Shown in pieces: positions 36,059 to 47,384 of a DNA stretch of 64,000 nt. Made by a program: the position numbers and the translations under genes. Source of the DNA: Acorus gramineus (taxonomy: Eukaryota > Streptophyta > Magnoliopsida > Acorales > Acoraceae); the NCBI GenBank assembly GCA_030737835.1, contig JAUJYN010000063.1:1-64000 (forward strand), written 5' to 3'. Under the pieces are notes generated by a model, which ran no database searches, was not told the DNA's origin, and was given only the letters and a program-made list of their open reading frames with translations. The first letter of the stretch is position 1; each line of letters begins with the position of its first letter.

Positions 36059-37111
36059 TGTTAGTGTTGGGCCCATCTTTAATAACCCATTATTTGGTTG
36101 ACCAAAAATTGAGTATTCATTTTCCTTCCCAACACTTTAGTCCCACATCGGTTAAAATCACTTCATTGTTTCACCTTATACATTGAGTCAAACCAATCCA
36201 TTATTGAGACTTGTTGAACCAAACCCCTACGCGCGCGCACACGAGGCCCAACCCATCAACCCGTGGGTTTGGATTTCTGGTGGAAAAACTAGTTAACCGG
36301 GCGTGCGCGCCTGCACACGAGGCGGGCCGGGCCGGGCTGGGTTGCGGGCCACACTTGGGCGCGCCCGCATGCGCGCGCAGGGGGGGGGTGCAAATCCCTC
36401 TCCTCGGGCCACTCTGGGCCCTTTCCGCGGGCTCGGGCTTGGCCCGTATGCGCGTGGGTTTCTTTTTGTCTCTCGCGACAACTTTTCAACTCCTTTTGAA
36501 TTTGAATTGCTTCTAAAACCGCCACGCCACCTTTCCAAAACCGTCCGCGCCGAGATCTCTCAACGGGCGTGTATTAATTGCCCGTTAATGTGCGCAATTA
36601 TTTCAATTAATGTGCGCAATTAAGTGGTCGGGTTACAATTTTAATGCACGCATTTATTTTGTCGGTTTTCCTTTTTTGCGAACGTTGCTGCTGGACTGCC
36701 TATATAAAGGTGTCAATTCGTCTCTCTCAATAGCGAAATCACAAGTCCAGAGCCCACCTGCAACCACTGTTCTCTTGTTTCTCGGAGTCTGTCCTTTCCA
36801 CTTTCTTGTTCTCTGATCTGAGCTTCTGAAAGGATCACGCCTGTTCACTGTGGTCTCCTCGTAGCTCGCACCCCGAGGAGGCATAACCCTGGTGGTCGTA
36901 TCTCTCAGTGGTAGGAGCCGTTCATCCCTGTGCGTGGGGGGGCCTTATTCACCGAGGACAGAGCGTATCTGCTCGCTTCCACCAAAACTGATATGTTTTC
37001 TAATCCTCTGTTCTTATTTGCAGAATATTTGCTGTGTTTTATATTGGTTTGAATCTGTGGCCTTACTAGGTTCTTTGCATTGCCCTGACTTTTAAAAAGT
37101 TTTTTATAACA
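36059..37111 (+). repeat. 3' LTR of the Copia element
   Basis: The LTR is 1053 bp with TATATAAA at 36701-36708. It retains a block of about 43 bp (about 36512-36555, GC-rich) that the 5' LTR lacks. Its last bases (ATAACA, with an AT-rich tail after GCCCTG) have diverged from the 5' copy. Confidence 0.95.
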
Positions 37112-37116
37112 CTTTG

Positions 37117-39378
37117 TAGGACAATTATAAACTGATAAACCACATAAAAACGATTACAAACTTAACAGTCCTTGAAGACTACAAGTACCTGTTGTATAAG
37201 TATAACCAAACGAAACTGGGTCTACTGGCCCATGAACAAGCACAGCTGGGTTTTTTTTGTCACATTTTCTGACAAGAAGTAAGAATGGATCCTACCCTAT
37301 GCCTTTCCCTTTGGCTCGCGGGCTCTTGAGTTCACTTTATGCACATAATTTATGAGTGATATTGTACATCCAAAGTTTTTTAAACTAATGTTCAAGTTCC
37401 TTGTCACAAAAAAAAATTATTCATAGTGCACTGTTTGATGTGTATATAAAAAAAATGTGATCCAAAATTTCTTTCATGTAGTATTATCTGATCTTACCTT
37501 CACATTTTCTTAGGTTCCGGCCAATTGGTACAACCGTGGTGGAAAAGCTTTTTTTTCAGGGTTTTTCAATGTGGACAAAAAAGGCCAACGCGTGAGGTGG
37601 GGAGCGGTGTCACAGTGGATGCCACCGTGGAAGTGGCAAAGCTATTTGGATCCACGGTAGCGTTTTTGTGATTTTCCACTGCAATATACACTTCACTATC
37701 TTAATATATATTATATTATAAAAAAGATAAAAATATATATGCTTTCAATCCAGGCTAGTATATACTTAATAAAAACAATATTGTATATAGTTGCAAATAA
37801 TGCTATAAACAAGATTGAATATAATATTTTTCCACTTCAAATTTTGGGGTGGGATATGAGAGCCCATTAAGATTTATTCCCAAAGGAAAATTATAGATAT
37901 AACTTTTTTTGAAGTCCCAATTTTAGTCCCCACATGCTTTAAATTTTTACTAATAAGATATAATTTTATAAAAGTTAACATATATACTCAAATGAATTGT
38001 TCATTTGTAAAAAAATTCTAACGATGTATATACCTCATCAGTGTGAGTGTATGGCGCTATCAAAGCATATAAATATGGAGTTGTGGTTGATAAAATCGTT
38101 GAATCCAAACCACTAGAAGGCATTGATAAACTCAGTCATTTTTGTTACCTCAATTACAATCATCATAATGCAGTATATAAAATTGTACAACACTGTATAT
38201 ACTTCAAAATGTTTGTATATAAAATATTAAGAAAACCATAAAAATATATGCATGAGTATGAATTTCTTCTCTTTTTTAAACATAATGCACTTCACTAGTG
38301 AAATGGGGGGTGAGAAAATGACTATGCATAGCATTTTTCTTCGAGTATTATTACAGTGGATCTATATTGCATCCCTATCTACAGACTAAAAACGGTCCCC
38401 TAACTGTGTATACACTGCAATAGTTCAATATACACTGCTATCACAATGTATAAAAATAATTTTTTTATTTTTTATTTTTAAAAATTGTGTGTATACATCA
38501 GTAGGTTAAAGATCCTGAAAGTTTTTATTTTGGTAAGTTCATGATGTTCAAATCGATCATGATTTTATTTTATTTACAATATGGTTGGATGTGTTAAAAA
38601 TTTTATGTTATCATTATGATTTTTTTATATTTTCATAATAGTATGTATTTCAATAGGCGAGTGTATAGGATTTTTAAAAAGGAAAACCAATGATCATTGC
38701 GGGGTTGGACATGGGGCTGAACACATCATTTTCCTTTTCTTTCATGGGCATGTTGTTTTGCTAAGGAGTTGTATTACACTCATCCTTTTTCCAGTTCCAA
38801 ATGCATTTCCATATATGTTGTTATTTTCCTCCACTCACTGTAACAAAATATATACTTCAATAAAAAATTCACATTTTTTTATAAAATGGCATCATTCAAT
38901 TAGTTGGAATATATATTTTACTTTTTATAAAATTATATACCTCAGTAAATGATGTATATAATTTTTAAAAAACTAAAAACATGTGCTGTCTATGTTTTGA
39001 ACTATAAAATGGATTAAATATAATTTTTTTTTTATATATTTTAATACACAAGCCCAAGTAAGCCCGGGCCAAAGCCCTTGGGTCTGTGGGCCGGATTTTA
39101 GATTTGGATTTTTTTGTGGCCGGATTTTTTGGAGGCCACACCAAAGGTTCCATAATTTAGAAGGAAAATAACATTGTTGATATATTCAGTCCGTTTTGTA
39201 GTCTCTCTGCATTTTAAAAACAATCCCTAGCCACCCATACAATGTGATAGTGTAATATACATTAAGTTATCATATTGTATACTGCACTATCATAGTTAAT
39301 GAAAATTTTAAAAAATTATTTTTCAAAACAAAAAAAACTAATACATCTATGTGTATATTTCATTTTTTTTATAACAAT
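37117..39378. other. AT-rich intergenic DNA
   Basis: No supported gene. A GC-richer island (about 37510-37670) has no coherent open frame. Poly-T and TA-rich stretches fill the rest. GGGCC-rich words near 39055-39090 resemble the repeat remnant seen at 55.4 kb. Confidence 0.4.
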
Positions 39379-41720
39379 ATACACTACTATAATTTTTAAC
39401 ATTGATCATGGTTGTTTTGGTCACGTTGTTAAAAAAAATAGTGATTGTAAGAATTATGATCACATGTTTTTTAAAACCGTGATCTTTTAAAATGTACTAT
39501 CATAGTTTTTAATAAATCGTGATCTTTTATATCTAACGATCACTTTTTAAAAAAAACTGTAATTATTTAATAATATTTTGATTATAATCTATATTACTAT
39601 ATAAAAGTCTCTTAAACAAAAAACTTGCCATTTGACCTTTTTGTCCTTGTCAATTCATTCAATCCCATTATAGTCCATTCACACCACTTTAATGACAACC
39701 ATTTTTTTTCATTTTACCCTTACATTTCTATTCAATTACATTTCTATTCACATTTAAAAAAAAGTATCAAATATTAATGTAATTCACATCTATTAGCATT
39801 TATTTAATTCACACATATTTGATTAGCATTTACTATTTACTTGGATTTCTCTACTCTATTAATGCCCCAAATAATCAATAGTCAATAAGATCTACCCAAC
39901 AAATTTTTTTATAATTCACAGTAATTAAAAATGCAATTCAATAAAAAAAACAAACATATAAAATACTGGTACAAAAAAAAAAATTTATTGCTATAAAAAT
40001 GAACAAATTCAAATTTGAGCTTTGTGTGAACTCAACGATAGATTTAATCCAATGAAAATCCATTCATATCATTGTAATTTCATCCATAATTTATTCATAT
40101 TTTCATCGTATCAATGCATGACACATTAAAATTTTAAGCTTTACATTTCATCATACTTATATGATGACTACTATAGATATATAATAAAATAATATTAATA
40201 ATTTACATCATCTATGATAAAATTACATTCATATGCCGACTTATCCATGAAAAAATTCCTTTACATCAATTATGATTAAATTACATTAATATGCCGACTA
40301 AAATTATATTAATATGTTTATTATTTTATTATAATCATATTTGAATATCATAATATTGTTATGATAAGAGGATCCTTATAAAATGAAAATATATTCAAAA
40401 TATTATTCCCAAAAAAAAAATTCCCATTTCATATGCAAAGACATGTTGATACATTAAAAAAGGTATCAAATATTAATGTAATCTCTTCATTTTAGATTTC
40501 CAAATTATATTATGAAAATTCAATACACCCTTCAACCTCCAACTATGAAACGGCCACTCTCATTCATCCACCCTCCATTCAATCTCCTCATCATTCATCC
40601 CCTCTCCATTCAATCCCCTCATCTTCTTTTAGAGACAATGGCTTATGCTATTCCACAAACCCTCAAATTTATTTATGCAACATTGAATACCCATTCATTG
40701 TCATCCCCATTCATTGTCATCCCCATTCATTTGGATAAATGGATCTATCATCTCTCTCTTTTTTCTTCTCTCTCTCAAAATTTTGGAATGTGGAGGTGGT
40801 GTTCATCTTTTTTTCTGATACGGGTATGTTTTTTAGTTTGTTTGATTACTCAGTTGTTTAATTTTTTTTTTGTCATTTATTTAGAATATGAAATTTTGTG
40901 ATTTGTTCATTTCAAAATCCCAATTTTCGTTTCAGAGAGGCATTTGTTTGAGCTTAACACATCTTCAGGTGGCCTATATCACGATCTTAAATATATAAAT
41001 GATTGATTCTAGGGATGGGATTAGTTGTTTTTTCAGATAGGCCCTTTTTTTTGTTGCAGATTTGGGGTTCATGTGATGATGAGACATAGATCCTTGGATC
41101 TTTTGATAAATGAATTTTCCTATCAAAAATTTTTTTCCTCAATTTTAGCTCTTCATGATACAGGATGTGTAGCCGTCTTCACAATTTTTTATCTCGTAAT
41201 CTTAAAAAAAAAAATTCTTTTGAATTTATTATGATTGAATTCTATAGATTTTAGGATCTATATAAAAGATACGATGATATCTATTTAAAGTTTAGGTAAT
41301 TTTCAATATGAATTTATTCATCTTCAGTTATTTTTTTTCGTTTGCATGGTATATAGAAAATTTGATTTTTAATTTTTTTTTATTATGATTGAATTCTATA
41401 TATTTTAGGATCTGTATAGAAATACAATGATATCTATTTAAAATTTAATTAATTTTCAATATGAATTTACATCTTCATTTGTTTTCCCTTTTGCATGGTA
41501 CATAGAAACTTTCATGTTATTCATATCTAGAAATCATCAAATAATTAATTCCATAGATTTTAGGGATTTTAGGATATGTGTAAGTGATGTGATGATATCT
41601 ATTTAAATTTTTAAAACTCTTATAATGATTTCATCCATATTATCAATATTTCTTATTTTCATTTGCATAATTCAAAAATACTTTTATGTTAAATATTTAT
41701 ATTCCTTTGATTTGATTTTA

Positions 41721-43370
41721 TCTATATTATATTACTATATAAAAGTCTTTTAATCCAAAAATCTGTCAAATGACCATTTTATCCTTAACAATCAATTCAA
41801 ACCCATTATAATCCATTCGGATCATTTTAATTACAACCATTTCACCATTTTACCCCTACAATTATATTCAATTCCATAAAAATCTATTCACATCATTTAA
41901 ATGTCATTCATAATTTATTCTAATACATACATTTTATTATATCATATCTTTTATATATCAATCCTGTATTCCCATGGCAATTCATTCACACATCTTTATT
42001 CCTATACAACTAATTTTTTCAACTAATTGATATTGGATCACCTACTTATAATATTAAAAAAATTTAAAAAATATATTCATTTTTAAAGACAATTAGTCAT
42101 TCACTAGATCAACCTAACCCAATAAATCATAAAACAAAATAAACGAATATATCAAATACTCATACAAAAAAATAGGATTTTAAAAGAAATCCGGATACCA
42201 CTCTTTACACCTAATAGATAAAAATATATAACGATTATTAATGACAATTAGTTATTCAATGTAACATGCAACCTAATAAAAAAAACCAACATATAAAATA
42301 CTCATACACAAAAAAAAAAATTGGTTGTAAAAAAAGAAGAAGACATGTTCAGATTTGAGCTTCATGTGAACTCAACAATAAATTTAATCTCATATGCAAA
42401 GACAAAATGCAATTAAAAAAAAAGTATCAAATATTCACATAATCTTCATTATAGAATTCCAAATATATATTATGATTGTACATATATATGTAAAATAAAT
42501 TGTCAACAAATCCAATTTTAATCATTAATATTCCAAAAAATAATTCACTGCAATATTTGTTAAAACATTTATATTAAAATGTCATGTTTAAATTTTGAAT
42601 GTGTAAAAAAAAATAGTATTATTTAACTCCCCAAACAATCAATGATTAGCATTTGTTGAATCTATTCAATTCACACCAATTAGCATTTATTTAATTCACA
42701 CGTATTTATTAGCATTTACTAAATTCACTTGGATTTCTCCACTCTATTAACGCCACAAACAATAAGTGATTCACCAGATAAATCAACCCAGTAAATAACA
42801 TTTAATCAATTCACCCATATTTGATTAGCTTTCACTCAATTCACATAGATTTGTCCCCTCTATTAATGCCCCAAAGAATCAATGATTCATAATATCAACC
42901 AAAGTCGGATTTGAATATCATGTGAACTCAACAATGAATTCAACCTTAGATGCAAATACACAAGAAAATTTAAAAAAACTCAAATATTCACGTTATCTTG
43001 ATTATATAATTTCAAAATTATGATTGTAGACTATATATGTAAAATAAACTGTTAACAAATCGTCATAATTATGCCAAAAAATTAATAATCCAATACAATA
43101 TATATTAAAACATTAAAAATAAAAAATGTAAACTATTGGGACCCAACTTTATTTTTCATTTACATTCAAGACTCCAATAGAATAAATTTCATTTGTAGTC
43201 ACTAAATTACCTACAAAAAAAAAAAAATACAAATCATGTGTATCCTAGAAAAAAAACATTTATATTTGTTTTTGTACTTTGAAGAATCTAAATCATATTT
43301 ACACTGCATGTAAAATGCTCTATCTATCTATATCTATATTTATACTATATATATAAAAGTATAAATCCAT
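41721..43370 (+). repeat. Two further Helitron 5'-end copies inside the Helitron
   Basis: TCTATATTATATTACTATAT at 41721 and TCTATATTTATACTATATAT at 43333 repeat the outer 5' end. The DNA after 41721 also matches that after 39588 for several hundred bases (CAATTCATTCAAACCCATTA-like, then TTTGAGCTTCATGTGAACTC). A partial third copy of this block lies near 42885-43030. No matching extra CTAG end was found between them. Confidence 0.6.
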
Positions 43371-43795
43371 GAAAAATATTTATTTGACATGTTTATTCTT
43401 CCTGATTTTTAAAATTTCTTTTATATCCTAAATAAAATTTAATTAACATATTTATTTGACACGTTTTTACTCTGGCGCATTACACTCAACCATTGACATT
43501 AACATTCTGCAATAAATTATTTCTAAATGAAGAGCCTCTCAGTTTAATGGTTCATATTCACATTTACTGTTTGTTTAAAATCTTTCCCCACCATTGACCG
43601 ACTATTTGACTCCACTTCCTTCTTTTTTATTTTTATTTTTTAATGCCTTGACTCCCCTTCCTTTCACATTCTCAATATATCATTCTCAAGAAGCCATGTA
43701 ATGTAAAATCCCTACCACTCAATAATCCCAACGACAAATTGGGTATGATTTGGGATACTTAAAAAAACTTATTTTGGCTTTTTCATGTTTACAGG

Positions 43796-44016
43796 ATTTG
43801 ATCCTCCTCAAATTCTTCCACTCCCGACTGCAAGGTAGAGGACGCGCTCGTGATGATCGAGTCTGTGGTCCCTTGGAGGTAGGAGTTCGACATCAAGGAC
43901 TTTCTGGGGTTATGCGGGTCGTGAGGCAACAACGATGGACTCAAAAGCCGGTGTTCGCACGGAATCGACAAGGAGGTGATATGATTATATTTATCAGTTC
44001 TGAAGCTGTTTCTTTT
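43796..44016 (+). pseudogene. Unidentified captured exon-like fragments in the Helitron
   Basis: A short segment from an AG acceptor near 43795 reads FDPPQILPLPTA and is followed by GC-richer DNA reading VEDALVMIESVVPWR, stop, EFDIKDFLGLCGS, stop, GNNDGLKSRCSHGIDKE. The composition (near 50% GC) differs sharply from the AT-rich surroundings, as expected for a piece of host coding DNA. I do not recognise the parent gene. Confidence 0.5.
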
Positions 44017-44978
44017 TGTTGGGGATTCAAATGTGTTTACTGTCATGTTCTCTTTTTACTCTAATGTTGGAGTCATCTCTTGCTTAGTCAATCTTTCTTT
44101 TGATGGTGTTTGCTTTAGGTTATCATTAATTTTCATTGCCAATGTCAAAATATTGATTTAATGACTGTGATATAGTCACTAGATTCTGGTGTTTCATAGT
44201 TCATATGATTGCTATATGTTTGATGATATGCCTAGCAATATGATTGCACTTTTACTCTGGTGGATTCCCATTTAGGAGAGAAACATAATTTATTGTATGT
44301 TGTAGTGTTCAATTAAATTGGAAAGGGACTTGTTTTAATGAAATTATCATTTTTTCAGTTAAAGATAATGGCATCTGATTGGATTCTCTTGATTCATTCC
44401 TACCAAGTCTACATGTATTTTATTTTTATATACTCAAACACATGTGCATTCCTTTTTCTTATCAACTTTATCATCTTTCATTACAAATGTATGTGCATTA
44501 TTAACTGACATTATACGCTCCGCACATAACAAGCAATTGTTAAATACAAATCCTCACAACTATATCTCCTATTCGTTCGCGCTAGCAACTCGAATTACTT
44601 CCATATAATAATATTTTCATATGTTGGAAGTGGATAATTGTACCTATCACCTAACAATTTTTTTCAGGAACAATTCTTGTTGATATTCTTTACAGTAACA
44701 ATTTAAAAGGACTGATTCAAAATATATATTAACTTTATTTCGTACAAAATAGAAATGATTTGTTTTATCAGAACAGATATGTGAATCTTAGCGTGGAGAT
44801 TTGCTTACTTTTGTTGGCCATCAAATTGGATGTATCTGAGGCAATTTTCACTAAGGATGAGATAGTATGGCGTATATAGTAAGATATAGATTATTAAGTA
44901 CATTTGATAAGATCTGGCCTTCTATAGTTTTCATGATCACAATAAATTGCTATTCTCTTAGAATTTTATCAATTTCAG

Positions 44979-46169
44979 GTGGGGACTTCAGCATCCAATT
45001 TGGGTTCTCTAGATGATATTTATTATTTTCTACCTGCTACCATGGATTCTGGTAAGTAATAACCACATCCTTCCAATTGCTTTATGACATTTGGGTTCAA
45101 TGTTCAATATTTTTTATTGTTATTCTTTTTTTAATTCCGTTTATACTATTATTAATATTATTTCAAGGTTTTAGATTTTTTAGTATTTTATTATATTTTT
45201 CAATGAATATTTTTGTTGGTTTATGTTGTTTCATTGCATTTTTAAAATTCAGAGGATAATACAATACCTCTTCAATAAGAATTCAAGTTTTAAAAAAAAA
45301 ATATTATTTTGTGTATATTTTGTTTTTAATATCTTTGAATAATTTTGTTTAGTATTGTATAAAGACTAATGTGTTTTACTTTATCGAGTGTATTATTTCA
45401 GGAAATCAATCGGTGCATATAAAAGTATTGTGTCCTTCATGTAAGTGGTTCTATATTTAAATTATTTTCTTGTTATTTTAATTACACAGCTGATTTATTT
45501 TTTGCTTTAAGTGTTTTATTTACTCATAATTCATGTACACTTACTTCCGTTTCCCCAAAAAGACGCTTACTTGATATTAAGCTGTCTATTTTTTTTTAGT
45601 TAACTAAAACTATTGTACACTTTTTTCACTCATGAATGTAGGAACCATAAATATCATACGCAGTTAATGCTTACACGTGAATGGTAATATAGACTTTTTT
45701 ATTTCATTTCATAGATGATTTTATTTATAGAATTTTTACATTATAATTTGATTCCAATATTTTCCTAATCAAAATAGATTATAATAAAGAATTCGGTAAT
45801 TTCACAATATGTTTTAAAAGTTTTTAAATTGATTTTATTCATTAGATTTTAGGATATATATAAAAATTGGATGAAATCTATTTAAATATTATATTTCATT
45901 TGCGTATTAGTCAGAAACTTTGATGTTAATTAGTAATGTCTTGAAATGGCCAAAATTTGAAATGAATGTTAATAAAAATTTATATTAGACTTTGTCCATG
46001 TGCATTTGTAGATATACCCACCGAGGTGGAGCGGAAGCCACGTGAGGCCAACCCACTAAAGAGACGACTTGATTCCATAATTAAAAGAAAAAGAAATCGA
46101 TTTACAAAAACACTAAAAATGTTTTTTTTTTTTTCTTTAGTTCCCCATTTAAAAAAAAAAATTCACTAA
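44979..46169 (+). pseudogene. Captured or remnant gene with three phase-compatible exons
   Basis: Candidate exons are 44979-45051 (VGTSASNLGSLDDIYYFLPA and on), 45402-45440 (NQSVHIKVLCPS) and 46012-46169 (basic, IPTEVERKPREANPLKRR and on to a stop). Each is bounded by TTTCAG or TTGTAG acceptors and GTAAGT donors, and the phases join without a stop. I do not recognise the protein. The acceptor before the third exon lies in sequence similar to the Helitron 3' subterminal region, so this exon could be a fusion product. Confidence 0.5.
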
Positions 46170-46674
46170 TTCTCACATTTTTTCCTTTGTTATCTTGAAA
46201 GTCAAAAAAAGAAATCTCGCATAAGTATATTATTTTTCCCTTAACATATGCTTCTCCGTTTCTCTATTCTGATTGGAAGTAGCACAGGAGTGGAACTGGA
46301 ATTTATTCATATATCTTTTGCAATATAATTTCATTCCTATATTATGATATTTCATGATCAAAGTAGAGTATTATTTTTTTTAACTAATAATGAATTATAT
46401 CTTCCATATCCTTTCATTTTATAAGCATCCCTAATAATGAGAATATTTAAGATATCTGAATTTAATTATAGATTAATAAATATATAAACTATTCACCCAA
46501 TTGAAATCAATTTTCCTATCCTATATTTTCCTTGAATTAGCTTTTCATGAAAAAAGAATATATTGCCGTCTTCCCTTTTTTTTTCCGGGTAATATCAAAA
46601 TAGGTTTTCCTTTTTTATATATGAATTTATTATGATGAAATTCCATATATTTTAGAATATATATATAAAATATA

Positions 46675-47384
46675 CGGAAAATACCCAAAAAAACTTCTAA
46701 AATTTAAAAATACATAAATCAACCACTTTTTAAAATTATCCCTAAAAAGTCTTGTTTTACTATTTTAGAAAGTACAATGACTTAATTACCCTTATATTAT
46801 CTACTATTTAAACATTATCATATATATTTAAATGTTTAACACTCCAACTAAAAAGTATTAATAAATAATAAAATATTTTTTAAATTTGTGCATGAAGTTT
46901 ATTATTATTTTTGTATATCTAAAAACACTATTTAAAAACTATTTGTTGTAAAAAAAAATTTAGATATTTAAAACTTTCTATAGTCTTTTGGGCACTTGCT
47001 TAATATTATACAAAAATCTTTTTGCAAGGCATTTATGAGAAATGAATTAAAAAAATTTAAAAAACTTTAAAAAGTTAGGAAATATCAAAAAAAATTCTTG
47101 TTGACAATTTTGACAGTTTTAACATTTTTTATAGCATACTTAAAAAATTTAATAACATGTAAAATCACTATCAAATTATAATCATTTCTTATATTAAAAT
47201 TATTTTTCAATTAGATAATGGTTATGAAAAGTTCTAATTATGATTAGAGTTTAAAAATTGTATAAGTGTATGTTAATCTTTTTAGTTTCTAAAATTGTGA
47301 AATGAGACTTTTTAAGATATAATTTTAAAAAGTAACTGATTTGGGTATTTCTAACTTTGAAAAGATTTTTTTGGATATTTTGCA
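46675..47384. mobile_element. Long-TIR MITE (probable MULE type) inside the Helitron
   Basis: The ends form an inverted repeat of about 65 bp with roughly 75% identity (left GGAAAATACCCAAAAAAACT, right inverse GCAAAATATCCAAAAAAATC; both later reach ACTTTTTAAAATTAT). The 9-mers TAAAATATA and TAAATGATA flank it (7 of 9 agree), as expected for a Mutator-type 9-bp duplication. The element splits one copy of the Helitron internal repeat, which confirms that it is an insertion. Size 710 bp, no coding. Confidence 0.75.

Larger units (their letters stand above)
30414..37111 (+). mobile_element. Ty1/Copia LTR retrotransposon (complete structure, frameshifted)
   Basis: Two LTRs (30414-31424 and 36059-37111) bound an internal region with gag, protease, integrase, reverse transcriptase and RNase H in the Copia order. 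LTR ends are TGTTAG...CTAACA (5') and TGTTAG...ATAACA (3'). The flanking 5-mers TTTTG and CTTTG agree at 4 of 5 positions. The LTRs are nearly identical apart from a block of about 43 bp missing from the 5' copy, so insertion is recent. The RT block resembles the Tork/Tnt1-type group. Coding is broken by frameshifts in the integrase and after it, so this copy is probably not autonomous. Confidence 0.96.

Noticed and set aside
30414-37111. Endogenous virus with an envelope gene
   Set aside because: Only gag-pol is present; there is no extra frame between RNase H and the 3' LTR.
40512-40901. 129-codon frame in the Helitron
   Set aside because: Composition is CT-rich and then T-rich, with no recognisable domain or splice partners; more likely leader-type DNA.
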